Assembly (NCBI RefSeq): GCF_018882155.1 | Contig: NZ_JACVPA010000002.1 | Coordinates: 124,001 to 188,000, forward strand | Length of the DNA stretch: 64,000 bases | Source of the DNA: Polynucleobacter nymphae | GTDB lineage: Bacteria; Pseudomonadota; Gammaproteobacteria; Burkholderiales; Burkholderiaceae | Direction: 5' to 3' | Part shown: one piece after another, positions 17,932-26,760 of the stretch | Layout: every line of letters begins with the position of its first letter | Numbering within the stretch: the stretch's first letter is position 1 | The notes under the pieces: generated by a model | What the model saw: only the letters and a program-made list of their open reading frames with translations | Told to the model about the DNA's origin: nothing | Database searches by the model: none | Translations under genes and position numbers: made by a program

Positions 17932-17987
17932 AACTGTGGTGATGTTTTTTTTGGTATGAGTTATTAGAATATAAAAAAGGAGTAGAT

Positions 17988-19253
17988 ATGAGTGAACATA
18001 ACCATCAGGATGAACAACGTCGCCAATTATTGACATGGCTTGCAGCAAGTCCCCTGTTTGCACTCGCTGGAAATCAAAGCGTGATGGCTGATGAAGCAAA
18101 GGAACTCACCAGAAACTTTACAAAACGTCCTGACCCGATGGTTTGGGCACCAAACACGCCATTAGATTTGATTGCTAGTCCAAAAGACGCAATTAATGTT
18201 TTTGATTTTGAGCCTGTAGCCTTTACTAAGGTTCCCCCAGCCCATTTTGCTTATATGGCCTCTGGTATAGATGACGAAGTTACCTTGAGGGCCAATCGCA
18301 GTTCTTTCTTAAAATATCAACTACGCCCAAGGCGCTTGCGCGATGTTAGTCAAATAGATACATCAGTCACTTTATTTGGATCTCGCTGGAAGTCTCCTAT
18401 TATTATTGCGCCAACAGGAGGTAATAAAGCCTATGATCCTGAGGGTGAAATTGCGGTAGCTAGGGCTGCACGAGCAGGTGGGTTTCTGAATGTTCTTTCA
18501 AATGCTGGCGGCTCTACTATCGAAGAGGTGATAGCAGCACGCCAAGGCGAGGTGTGGTTTCAGTTGTATGCAACCTCAAGTCCAGAAGTTGCAAAACAGG
18601 TTATCCGCCGCGTAGAAAAGGCGGGGGCTCCTGTTTTAGAAATTACAGTAGATCGAAATGGCGGAAGAAATCAAGAAACTTTTGCTCGATTAAAAAAATT
18701 AGATCCCAGAAACTGCGCTGGTTGCCATATTCATGGATTTGGGAGTGCGCAAGAGCGGCCTAATTATGATGGCATTGATATGACAGGTGTCAAATTGTCA
18801 TCAAACAATATGACTTGGGACTTTATTAAGCAAGTTCGCGATACCACGAAAATGAAAATTATTATCAAAGGCATTTTGACTGAAGAAGATGCCAAACTCT
18901 GTCTTAAGTACGGGGTTGATGGCATTCATGTATCTAATCATGGCGGTAGAAGTGAAGATGGCGGGCGAGGATCAATAGAATGCCTGCCAGAGGTTGCAAG
19001 GGTTGCAAAAGGTAAGGTGCCTATCCTCTTTGACAGTGGTATTCGGAGAGGTAGTGATGTTTTTAAGGCAATGGCACTAGGTGCTAATGCGGTATGTGTT
19101 GGTCGGCCTTACTTATGGGGCTTAGGTGCTTTTGGACAACCAGGTGTTGAGCGTGTAATGGAAATTTTGCAAACAGAATTTAAATCAACCATGCAGCAGA
19201 TGGGAGCTGCGAATATTGCAGCTATTCAGGAGTCAATGATTTACAAGGGGTGA
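17988..19253 (+). CDS. FMN-dependent alpha-hydroxy-acid oxidase/dehydrogenase with Tat-like leader
   Basis: A 421-residue member of the lactate/glycolate/mandelate FMN enzyme family. The core shows SPIIIAPTGGNKAYDPEGE, the FQLYATS strand, IIIKGILTEEDA with the FMN-contacting lysine, the catalytic histidine in HVSNHGGRSEDGG and DSGIRRGSDVFKAMALGANAVCVGR. About 60 extra residues precede the core and begin with QRRQLLTWLAASPLFALA, a twin-arginine-like leader, which would place it in the periplasm. AGGAG precedes the ATG. It would oxidise an alpha-hydroxy acid to a 2-oxo acid. Confidence 0.88.
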   Translation: MSEHNHQDEQRRQLLTWLAASPLFALAGNQSVMADEAKELTRNFTKRPDPMVWAPNTPLDLIASPKDAINVFDFEPVAFTKVPPAHFAYMASGIDDEVTLRANRSSFLKYQLRPRRLRDVSQIDTSVTLFGSRWKSPIIIAPTGGNKAYDPEGEIAVARAARAGGFLNVLSNAGGSTIEEVIAARQGEVWFQLYATSSPEVAKQVIRRVEKAGAPVLEITVDRNGGRNQETFARLKKLDPRNCAGCHIHGFGSAQERPNYDGIDMTGVKLSSNNMTWDFIKQVRDTTKMKIIIKGILTEEDAKLCLKYGVDGIHVSNHGGRSEDGGRGSIECLPEVARVAKGKVPILFDSGIRRGSDVFKAMALGANAVCVGRPYLWGLGAFGQPGVERVMEILQTEFKSTMQQMGAANIAAIQESMIYKG

Positions 19254-19309
19254 GGCTAAGTCGGGCTAACTCAAAATATTGCTTCAATAACATTCTTTTT
19301 TGGTAAATC

Positions 19310-20191
19310 ATGAATAAAACAATCTTAACTTGTGCAGTAACAGGCAATCTCACCAAACCCGAGATGACTCCTTACCTGCCAATTACCCCAGCTCAAATTG
19401 CAGAGTCATGCTTAGGTGCTGCTGATGCAGGAGCCGCAGTAGTGCATATTCATGTGCGCGATCCTGATACCGGTAAGCCATCCATGGATTTAAACCATTA
19501 CGCCGAAGTGATGCGTTTAATCAAGGCAAAAAATCAAGAGCTGATTATTAATTTGACTACAGGCCCTGGCGGCAGGTATGTTCCAAACGAAGATGATCCT
19601 AAGGTGTTTGCACCAGGAACTACTTTATGTAATCCACTCAAAAGAGTAGAGCATGTTGCGCAGCTAAAGCCAGATATTTGCTCTTTGGATTTAAACACTA
19701 TGAACTCAGGTGGGGATGTTGTAATGAATACGCCATCTAACGTGCGCAAGATGGCTAAAGTGATTCGGGATTCAGGAGTCATGCCTGAACTCGAGATCTT
19801 CGATACCGGCGATCTGAATCTGGCTAAAGATTTATTGCAGGACGGAACGATTGATGGCCCAGGGCTATTTACTTTTGTGATGGGCGTGAAGTACGGCTTA
19901 AATACCGACCCAGCTACTTTGTTATACATGCGAGATCAACTCCCTCAGGGTGCGAATTGGGCTGCTTTTGGCATTAGTCGTGCTGAGTATCCAATCGTTG
20001 CTCAAGCTTGGTTATATGGCGGTCACGTGCGCGTTGGCATGGAAGACAATATCTACCTTAGTAAGGGCGTGCTCTGCAAAACCAATGCTGAGTTGGTCCT
20101 TAAAGCAAAGGCCTTAATCGAAAGCATGGGTGGCGAGCTAGCCTCTGCAAGTGAAGCGCGTAAGATGCTGGGCTTACAGTCTTCGCAGTAA
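19310..20191 (+). CDS. Beta-keto acid cleavage enzyme (BKACE, DUF849)
   Basis: A 293-residue TIM-barrel protein of the BKACE family, which condenses a beta-keto acid with acetyl-CoA to give acetoacetate and a new acyl-CoA. The zinc ligands are visible in VVHIHVRDPDTG (two histidines) and the C-terminal RVGMEDNIYLS glutamate; LTTGPGGRY and CSLDLNTMNSGG are further family segments. It follows the FMN dehydrogenase by 56 bases and is convergent with a second Bug receptor. The exact keto acid is unknown; the family includes 3-keto-5-aminohexanoate and dehydrocarnitine cleavage enzymes. Confidence 0.9.
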   Translation: MNKTILTCAVTGNLTKPEMTPYLPITPAQIAESCLGAADAGAAVVHIHVRDPDTGKPSMDLNHYAEVMRLIKAKNQELIINLTTGPGGRYVPNEDDPKVFAPGTTLCNPLKRVEHVAQLKPDICSLDLNTMNSGGDVVMNTPSNVRKMAKVIRDSGVMPELEIFDTGDLNLAKDLLQDGTIDGPGLFTFVMGVKYGLNTDPATLLYMRDQLPQGANWAAFGISRAEYPIVAQAWLYGGHVRVGMEDNIYLSKGVLCKTNAELVLKAKALIESMGGELASASEARKMLGLQSSQ

Positions 20192-20204
20192 ATGAATCTG
20201 TGAT

Positions 20205-21185
20205 TTACTCGCGTGGGATCTTTGCCTGAACAGCAACGTCTTCCCATTTTTTCTTTTCGGCCGCTACAAATAGATCGGTGTTAGCAGGGGTATCACCAAT
20301 TCCCCATCCACCTAAATCTTTCCACTTCGCTTTCGTTTCAGGTGAATTCAATACTTTTTTCAGTGCAGCATAAATCTTGTCTACTACAGGCTGAGGCGTT
20401 TTAGCTGGCACAAATAGACCAAACCAAGCAATCACTTCAAAGTTAGGGTAGCCCGCTTCTTGCATAGTGGGTACATCTGGTAGATCAGGGTTACGGGTTT
20501 TGCTAGTAACTGCCAAGGCGCGCAGTTTTCCACTGCGAATGTGTTCCATGGAGCTCGGTAAGTTATCAATCATCATCGTTACTTGCCCTGCTAATAAGTC
20601 AATCAGAGCAGGGCCTGCGCCTTTATAAGGCACATGAACAATATCAATCCCAGACATATTTTTAAACAATTCACCTGACATGTGAATTGACTGTCCTCTG
20701 CCCGAGGAGGCAAATGAATATTTGCCGGGATTTGCTTTAGCCAGCGCCACAAACTCAGCGACGGTCTTAGCGGGGAAGGCAGAGTTCACTACCATCACAT
20801 TAGGAGTGGCCAAAACTACGCTAATAGCCCTCATATCCTCTGATTTATATGGCAAGCTTTTATATAAAGCATAGTTAATAGCATTGGTACCAATATTACC
20901 CATCGCCATTGTGTAGCCATCTGCTGGACTAGCAATTAATGCTTGCAGGGCAATAATTCCGGCAGCACCTGCTTTATTTTCAACTAATACTGATTGTCCT
21001 AGCTCTCTTCCGAGTTGATCTGCAAGCGCTCGAGATGCAATATCGGTAGTCCCTCCAGGAGCAGCTGTAACAATAATTTTGAGGGGCTTAGATGGAAATA
21101 CATCAGCTGCTTGGCAAAATGTTGTCAAGGCCGAAAAGCTAATGAGAATACTGGCGAATGTTTTTAAACTAGCTTGATAGCACAC
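20205..21185 (-). CDS. Bug-family solute receptor of a tripartite tricarboxylate-type transporter
   Basis: A 326-residue periplasmic receptor. It starts with GTG at 21185, preceded by AAGGGG at six-base spacing. The signal peptide is the stretch ASILISFSALTTFCQA. Family segments are FPSKPLKIIVTAAPGGTTDI, NVMVVNSAFPAKTVAEF, YSFASSGRGQSIHMSGELF, HVPYKGAGPALIDLLAGQ and VPTMQEAGYPNFE. It differs clearly from the receptor at 15883, so the cluster can probably capture two different carboxylates. No TctA/TctB membrane subunits are in the window. Confidence 0.9.
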   Translation of the reverse strand: MCYQASLKTFASILISFSALTTFCQAADVFPSKPLKIIVTAAPGGTTDIASRALADQLGRELGQSVLVENKAGAAGIIALQALIASPADGYTMAMGNIGTNAINYALYKSLPYKSEDMRAISVVLATPNVMVVNSAFPAKTVAEFVALAKANPGKYSFASSGRGQSIHMSGELFKNMSGIDIVHVPYKGAGPALIDLLAGQVTMMIDNLPSSMEHIRSGKLRALAVTSKTRNPDLPDVPTMQEAGYPNFEVIAWFGLFVPAKTPQPVVDKIYAALKKVLNSPETKAKWKDLGGWGIGDTPANTDLFVAAEKKKWEDVAVQAKIPRE

Positions 21186-21472
21186 GATAGTCCCCTTGAT
21201 GGTGGATATGAATTTATCAAATCATTATAGGGTTGGCAGGATTGCTTTGATAGAGGATGCTTCATTGGTAAAAGCCCTAGGTTTTGAGCATAAATCGGCT
21301 TAAAAGAGCCTCATATAACAAGGCATTACAAATCTTGGAAATTCATACCAGAGTGGCGCTCTGAACTTGAAGGATCAAGGCCTACAAAAGATCGCGTGGG
21401 TTATGATTTCTGTAGTCGCTCAGGTAAGATGTTTTTAAAATCAGCCAAGCTTGATTTCTATAGGGCAATGAA

Positions 21473-22621
21473 ATGCAATTTGACTTTCACTCAACACACT
21501 CCATCATCGTAGAGCGGGGCGGGTCTGCTAATTTAGCCAAACGTATTGTTGAGCGTGGCGGTAAATCCGTACTCATTGTGACTGATCCCGGTGTTTTATC
21601 AGCCGGATTATTAAATAAGGCACTTCCTCAATTTAAGGAGCTCGGACTTTCTCTGCAAGTTTTTTCAGATGTAGAGGCTGATCCACCAGTTTCTGTGATT
21701 GAGAGCGCTGTAAAGCTTGCTCAGAAATGTTCAGCAGATTTCATTGTTGGATTTGGCGGCGGTAGCTCAATGGATGTTGCCAAGTTGGTAGCGCTCCTAG
21801 CGCCCGGGAAAGAAAAGTTGGGCGATGTATATGGTATCGGTATGGCTAAAGGCCCACGACTATCACTCATATTAGTTCCCACGACCGCAGGAACAGGTTC
21901 TGAGGTCACTACTATTTCCATCGTCACAGTCAGTGAGAGTGAGAAGAAAGGCGTGGTATCTCCAAAGCTCTTGCCCGATGTTGCCTTGCTAGATGCTGAA
22001 CTGACCTTGGGATTGCCACCACACGTTACAGCAGCAACTGGCATTGATGCAATGGTTCACGCGATTGAAGCATTTACTACTAAGCGCTTAAAAAACCCAG
22101 TCTCTGATTGTTTGGCAAAAGAAGCACTCAGATTATTAGCTGGTAATCTTCATGCGGCAGTAAACAAGGGTAATGACATCGTGGTCCGTGAGAACATGCT
22201 CTTAGGCGCTTGCCTAGCCGGTATGGCATTTACGAATGCGCCAGTTGCGGGGGTACATGCATTGGCATATCCAATTGGAGCTAGATTTCATGTATCACAT
22301 GGCTTATCTAATTCTTTAATGTTAGGTCCTGTGATGCGCTTTAATATTGAACAAGCGCATGGTATGTACGCGCAACTTGGACAAATCATCAAGCCAGGCT
22401 TGCAAGGCTCCACCACAGAGCAAGCAGCCCAGCTAGCAGATTATTTGGGTGGCCTTGCTGGTGACTTGGGGTTAGCAAAGGGATTGCTAGAAGTCGGCAT
22501 TACCTCAGATGATGTTGACCAGTTAGCAAGAGATGCCATGCTCCAAACTCGCTTACTACAAAATAGTCCCCGTGAAATTACTTTAGCCGATGCTACTGCT
22601 CTTTATAAAGAGGCCTTATGA
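21473..22621 (+). CDS. Iron-containing alcohol dehydrogenase
   Basis: A 382-residue group III (Fe-dependent) NAD(P) alcohol dehydrogenase. Visible: the nucleotide-binding FIVGFGGGSSMDVAKL, the LVPTTAGTGSEVTTI loop, and the metal-binding residues D and H in GIDAMVHAIEAF plus histidines in GVHALAYPIG and VSHGLSNSLML. These enzymes interconvert an alcohol and an aldehyde or ketone, or reduce maleylacetate; the substrate is unknown. Its stop overlaps the start of the thioesterase gene by four bases (ATGA), so the two are translationally coupled. Confidence 0.9.
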   Translation: MQFDFHSTHSIIVERGGSANLAKRIVERGGKSVLIVTDPGVLSAGLLNKALPQFKELGLSLQVFSDVEADPPVSVIESAVKLAQKCSADFIVGFGGGSSMDVAKLVALLAPGKEKLGDVYGIGMAKGPRLSLILVPTTAGTGSEVTTISIVTVSESEKKGVVSPKLLPDVALLDAELTLGLPPHVTAATGIDAMVHAIEAFTTKRLKNPVSDCLAKEALRLLAGNLHAAVNKGNDIVVRENMLLGACLAGMAFTNAPVAGVHALAYPIGARFHVSHGLSNSLMLGPVMRFNIEQAHGMYAQLGQIIKPGLQGSTTEQAAQLADYLGGLAGDLGLAKGLLEVGITSDDVDQLARDAMLQTRLLQNSPREITLADATALYKEAL

Positions 22622-23064
22622 GTAATCAAAAATCTTCACCACCCACTCGCGCAGATTTTGTAGCGTTTGAAGAAGTCCATTCAAGATGGAATGACAATGA
22701 TGTGTATGGGCATATTAATAATGCGGTGTACTACTCATTTTTTGATACAGCAGTCAATCGCTATTTGATTGAGCACAATGTATTAGATATCCATCATGAT
22801 CAAGAAATAGGCTTTGTAGTTGAAACCCAATGCCAATATTTTGCGCCAATTGTGTACCCTGATTTAATTCATGTGGGATTAAAAATTGTTCACTTAGGAA
22901 AGAGCAGTATTCGTTATGAGGTTGCGATCTTCAAAAATAATGAGGATATTGCGTGTGCACTAGGGTACTTTGTGCATGTGTACGTAAACCGCTTGAGTAA
23001 TAAATCTACGCCGATTCCACAAAACGTCCGGACAGCATTACAAGAGCTTGTTAAAGTCAGTTGA
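22618..23064 (+). CDS. Acyl-CoA thioesterase, 4HBT hot-dog family
   Basis: A 148-residue single hot-dog protein with the 4HBT signature VHSRWNDNDVYGHINNAVYYSFFDTAVNRYL, including the catalytic-type aspartate of the YbgC/4-hydroxybenzoyl-CoA group. It would hydrolyse a medium or short acyl-CoA. It overlaps the alcohol dehydrogenase by four bases upstream and the transferase by four bases (TTGA) downstream, forming a tight three-gene operon. In carnitine catabolism a similar thioesterase works with a BKACE enzyme, but the BKACE here is on the far side of a minus-strand gene. Confidence 0.87.
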   Translation: MSNQKSSPPTRADFVAFEEVHSRWNDNDVYGHINNAVYYSFFDTAVNRYLIEHNVLDIHHDQEIGFVVETQCQYFAPIVYPDLIHVGLKIVHLGKSSIRYEVAIFKNNEDIACALGYFVHVYVNRLSNKSTPIPQNVRTALQELVKVS

Positions 23065-23675
23065 ATTTGCTGCCAATTTTGTATTCTTATCGAAGATGCC
23101 CCTATGCGATGAGGGCGCGGATGGCACTTCAATATGCTGGTGTTCAAGTTGAGCACAGAGAGATTGAACTCAGAAATAAGCCCCAGTCTATGTTGCGCCT
23201 ATCACCCAAAGGCACGGTTCCTGTTTTATGTATAGATGGACTCGTCCTAGATCAAAGCATCGATATCATGCAATGGGCGTTAAAGGCATCCGATCCAGAT
23301 GGTTGGAGTGACCTTGATGAAAGTATTGCTCAGGCTTGGATTAAAAAAAATGATGAGCTATTCAAGAGCTTATTAGATCAATACAAATACCCCAATCGAC
23401 ATTCCGAATTAGATCAAGCAGTAGTTCTTGCTGATGCCATGGAGTTGCTGTTAAAGCCGATGGAAGTCGCGCTGGGGGCTAGTAAATATTTACTGGGCAA
23501 CAAGATGACATGGGTAGATGTGGCCATTTTTCCATTTATTCGACAGTTCATGATGGTCGATCAGCAAAGGTTTGCGAAATTACCATTGCCTCATGTTCAA
23601 AGATGGTTGCGCCAACATATGGAGTCTGAGCTATTTATTTCAGTGATGGATAAACATCCCGCCTGGAGGGATTGA
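23061..23675 (+). CDS. Glutathione S-transferase family protein
   Basis: A 204-residue two-domain GST. It starts with TTG at 23061, overlapping the previous stop; later ATGs would cut off the first beta strand and the SYRRCPYAMRARMAL active-site region. The thioredoxin-like N-terminal domain shows CPYAMR and KGTVPVLCIDGLVLDQSIDIM (cis-proline and glutathione-binding segments), and the helical C-terminal domain includes MTWVDVAIFPFIRQF. Detoxification or isomerase activity is plausible; substrate unknown. Confidence 0.85.
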   Translation: MNLLPILYSYRRCPYAMRARMALQYAGVQVEHREIELRNKPQSMLRLSPKGTVPVLCIDGLVLDQSIDIMQWALKASDPDGWSDLDESIAQAWIKKNDELFKSLLDQYKYPNRHSELDQAVVLADAMELLLKPMEVALGASKYLLGNKMTWVDVAIFPFIRQFMMVDQQRFAKLPLPHVQRWLRQHMESELFISVMDKHPAWRD

Positions 23676-23724
23676 GCACATGAGGTTTTTTGCATCTTTA
23701 GCCCACTAAATACTTAGGATGTAG

Positions 23725-23965
23725 ATAAGTTTTAAAAAAAGCAGGCAGCTATACAATCAAGTGATTGGCAATCTCAAAGATAGTTCTGTAGCATTTTTAA
23801 TCCAGTACACCGAGTTTTTTGCCCGGATGGAAGAGTTTGCTGCTACTAATTTCCAGTTTTTTTAAAGCCTATCTTCTCGCCGCTTTGGTATATTTAGCGC
23901 TAGTTTCGGTGATTGTATTGCTTGCCAGAAGTATTGAAAAACGACTGCTCATACCAAGCACCTGA
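23725..23965 (+). pseudogene. Remnant of a polar amino-acid ABC transporter permease (C-terminal part, frameshifted)
   Basis: About 80 codons recognisable as the C-terminal end of a HisM/GlnP-type permease. One frame reads LYNQVIGNLKDSSVAF and on through EEFAATNFQFF (to 23862). After a run of seven T (23857-23863) the protein continues in the +1 frame as KAYLLAALVYLALVSV and LLARSIEKRL, ending at TGA 23963-23965. Removing one T would join the two. The first two thirds of the gene are absent. It lies between the GST gene and the CycA-like permease gene. Confidence 0.75.
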
Positions 23966-24010
23966 ACCTATATTCTTATTTATCATTACTACTTTTGGTA
24001 AGCGACGCCG

Positions 24011-25456
24011 ATGGATACTAAAACAGAATTACACCGTGGCTTAGGCCGCCGTCATATTGAAATGATTGCCATTGGCGGTTGTATTGGTACCGGCTTATTC
24101 ATGGGCTCAGGCAAAACGATTTCATTAGCAGGGCCTGGGATCATTCTGATTTACGCTCTTACGGGTTTTATTCTCTACTTTGTGATGCGAGCCATGGGCG
24201 AGTTATTGCTCTACAACCTCAACTACAAATCCTTTGTTGATTTTTCAGAAGATATTTTGGGGCCTGCTGCAGGCTTTTTTGTAGGCTGGTCTTATTGGTT
24301 TGCTTGGATTGTGGCTGCCATCGCTGAAATTATTGCGATTACAGGCTATGTCTCTTTTTGGTTGCCAGACTTACCTGGTTGGGTTTCAGCGCTGGGCTTC
24401 ATTCTCTTATTGCTGACTTTAAATCTCCTTACCGTGAAAGCATTTGGCGAGCTTGAATTTTGGATGGCCATCATTAAAGTAGTCGCCATTATTATTTTGA
24501 TCGCTTTAGGTATTTATTTGTGCTTTATCGGTTTTGTGTCTTCCAGTGGAGTAGAGGCTAAGGTGAGTAATTTGTGGTCCTATGGGGGCTTTTTCCCTCA
24601 TGGAGTATTTGGCTTGCTTGCGGGTTTACAGTCGACAATTTTTGCGTTTGCTGGTATAGAAATTGTCGGCACCATGATGGCGGAGTCAAAAAATCCCAAG
24701 GTCTTATTACCAGATGCTATTCATAAACTGCCGGTGCGCATCATGATCTTTTATATTGGTACAGTGGTTGTCTTGATGATGGTTACACCTTGGATCGACA
24801 TATCGCCCGATGAAAGCCCTTTTGTGAGAATGTTTTCTTTAGTGGGTATGGTCAGCGCTGCATCCATCATTAACTTAGTAGTCATCAGCTCAGCAACTTC
24901 ATCTAGTAATAGTGGGGTCTATGCCACTTCACGCATGTTATATGGCTTAGCAAAACAGCATCATGCACCCGCAGTCTTTGGTAAGCTGTCTGCTTACAAG
25001 ATTCCCACAGGCGGAATCTTTTTGGCTACAGGCCTCATGCTCTCGGCTGCTTTAATTCTGACGACGACTAAATCAGTGATGTCCGCATTTGAACTCGTAG
25101 GTAGCGTAGCGGCCATCATCTTTATTTATATTTGGTCCATGATCTTGATTGCGTATTTAACTTACTGCAAACGACTCCCACAGGCTCATGATGAATCTGA
25201 GTTCAAAATGCCACTCAGCAAAGTGATGCCTTATGTTGCTTTTACTTTCTTTGCCATTGTCTTGTACGCACTGACTCTGAGTGATGAAACCCGCATTGCA
25301 CTTTATTTCTTGCCGGTCTGGTTTATTGTTCTCGGTATTTTTTATCGCATCAAAACAAGGGGGAATGAACAACATCAAGTACTCTTAGCCAATTTCCGAG
25401 AAAAAGTGAATGCTCAGGAAGCAGCGGCTAAACTCTATCTATCGGGGGAAAAATGA
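24011..25456 (+). CDS. cycA: Amino-acid permease of the APC superfamily (CycA-like)
   Basis: A 481-residue transporter with about 12 hydrophobic helices. It strongly resembles E. coli CycA (D-serine, D-alanine, glycine): RGLGRRHIEMIAIGGCIGTGLF, GSGKTISLAGPGIILIY, FVMRAMGELLL and YKSFVDFSEDILGP near the N-terminus, then FAFAGIEIVGTMMAES in the middle. It imports amino acids by proton symport. The exact substrate could be another small neutral amino acid. Its last four bases (ATGA) overlap the start of the peptidase gene, so uptake and hydrolysis are probably coupled. Confidence 0.87.
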   Translation: MDTKTELHRGLGRRHIEMIAIGGCIGTGLFMGSGKTISLAGPGIILIYALTGFILYFVMRAMGELLLYNLNYKSFVDFSEDILGPAAGFFVGWSYWFAWIVAAIAEIIAITGYVSFWLPDLPGWVSALGFILLLLTLNLLTVKAFGELEFWMAIIKVVAIIILIALGIYLCFIGFVSSSGVEAKVSNLWSYGGFFPHGVFGLLAGLQSTIFAFAGIEIVGTMMAESKNPKVLLPDAIHKLPVRIMIFYIGTVVVLMMVTPWIDISPDESPFVRMFSLVGMVSAASIINLVVISSATSSSNSGVYATSRMLYGLAKQHHAPAVFGKLSAYKIPTGGIFLATGLMLSAALILTTTKSVMSAFELVGSVAAIIFIYIWSMILIAYLTYCKRLPQAHDESEFKMPLSKVMPYVAFTFFAIVLYALTLSDETRIALYFLPVWFIVLGIFYRIKTRGNEQHQVLLANFREKVNAQEAAAKLYLSGEK

Positions 25457-26730
25457 AAAAATACATCTTAGTTTTTTGCGCTGTAATGGGTATTTCAGCA
25501 GTGGGCATCGCCGCCCCGCAAGAGCCTATTTTTTCAGTAGTTGAAAAAGAGCAAAAACTCTATTTAAATACTTTAAAAGAATTGGTATCGATTGAGTCTG
25601 GAAGTAGAGACCGCGAAGGCCTAGATAAGATATCGCAACTCATTTTTAATCGACTTAAAGCGCTTGGTGGCCAAGTCGAGTTTATCGAGCCAGATGCAAG
25701 CATGTATCGAATGCACGACACACCTGAAAAGCCTGGCCGCATGGTGAAAGCCGAATTCAAAGGTGCTGGAACCAAGAAAATACTCTTGATTGCGCATATG
25801 GATACCGTATATCTAAAAGGGATGTTGGCTAAGCAGCCATTTAGGGTTGATGGAGACCGTGCTTATGGCCTTGGGATTTCTGACGATAAGCAAGGAATAG
25901 CATTGATTTTGCACACCGTCGATAGTTTAAAAAAGTTGAAATTTAATGAGTATGGAAAAATTACGGTACTCATCAATGGCGATGAAGAAATCAGTTCACC
26001 GGCAGCACGAGCTTATTTCTCTAAGCTCGGTGCGGAGCATGACGCTACTTTTTCCTGTGAGGCATCACAAGCAAACTCAGATCGTATCGCCCTTACTACG
26101 GCAGGGATAGCGGCAGTTAATTTAAATATTACCGGGAAGGCCTCACATGCTGGCTCTGCTCCAGAGTTAGGGCGTAATGCCTTAGACGAACTTTCATTTC
26201 AGATTCAGCAGATGCGTGATTTATCTGATCCCAAAGAAGGAATCAAAATGAATTGGACCTTAGCAAATGCGGGCACTAATCGAAATGTTATACCTTCAGT
26301 TGCGTTTGCTACCGCTGATGTGCGGGTGATGAAGAAGGAAGATTTCGATGTGGTGGAGAAAAAGGTGAGAGAGCGTGTAAAAACGCAGCAAATACCGGAT
26401 ACTAAAATTGATCTTGGTTTTGAGCGCCGCCGCCCACCCTTGATTACCAGTCCACAGTCTTTACAAATGGCCGAATATGCAAAAAAAGTGTATGCAGAGA
26501 TTGGCCGAGACTTAATTTTAGGAACAGTTGCTGCTGGTGGTGGAACAGATGCTGCCTTTGCAGCGCTTGACACTCAAAATCCAGTGATTGAAAGTATGGG
26601 CGTCCAAGGTTTTGGTGCGCACTCTAATGACGATGAATATATTTTAGTGAGCTCGATTACCCCAAGAATGTATTTACTTTCCCGCCTCATTATGGATATT
26701 TCTAAAGGTAAAGTTGGGAATAAGAATTAA
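25453..26730 (+). CDS. Exported M20 metallopeptidase, glutamate carboxypeptidase (CPG2-like)
   Basis: A 425-residue protein with a signal peptide (KYILVFCAVMGISAVGIAA). It follows the Pseudomonas carboxypeptidase G2 pattern: IAHMDTVYLKGMLAKQPF with zinc ligand H115, the bridging aspartate in GLGISDDKQG, the catalytic and ligand glutamates in NGDEEISSP, a dimerisation domain with KASHAGSAPELGRNA, and the last histidine in GFGAHSNDDEY. It would release C-terminal glutamate (for example from folates or peptides) in the periplasm. Overlap with the amino-acid permease suggests the product is imported. Confidence 0.88.
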   Translation: MKKYILVFCAVMGISAVGIAAPQEPIFSVVEKEQKLYLNTLKELVSIESGSRDREGLDKISQLIFNRLKALGGQVEFIEPDASMYRMHDTPEKPGRMVKAEFKGAGTKKILLIAHMDTVYLKGMLAKQPFRVDGDRAYGLGISDDKQGIALILHTVDSLKKLKFNEYGKITVLINGDEEISSPAARAYFSKLGAEHDATFSCEASQANSDRIALTTAGIAAVNLNITGKASHAGSAPELGRNALDELSFQIQQMRDLSDPKEGIKMNWTLANAGTNRNVIPSVAFATADVRVMKKEDFDVVEKKVRERVKTQQIPDTKIDLGFERRRPPLITSPQSLQMAEYAKKVYAEIGRDLILGTVAAGGGTDAAFAALDTQNPVIESMGVQGFGAHSNDDEYILVSSITPRMYLLSRLIMDISKGKVGNKN

Positions 26731-26760
26731 TTTCTCCATATATTAAAGAGTAATAAAACG

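Noticed and set aside
19310..23064. Calling the BKACE-thioesterase pair a carnitine pathway.
   Set aside because: No carnitine dehydrogenase is present, and the two genes are separated by a minus-strand receptor gene.
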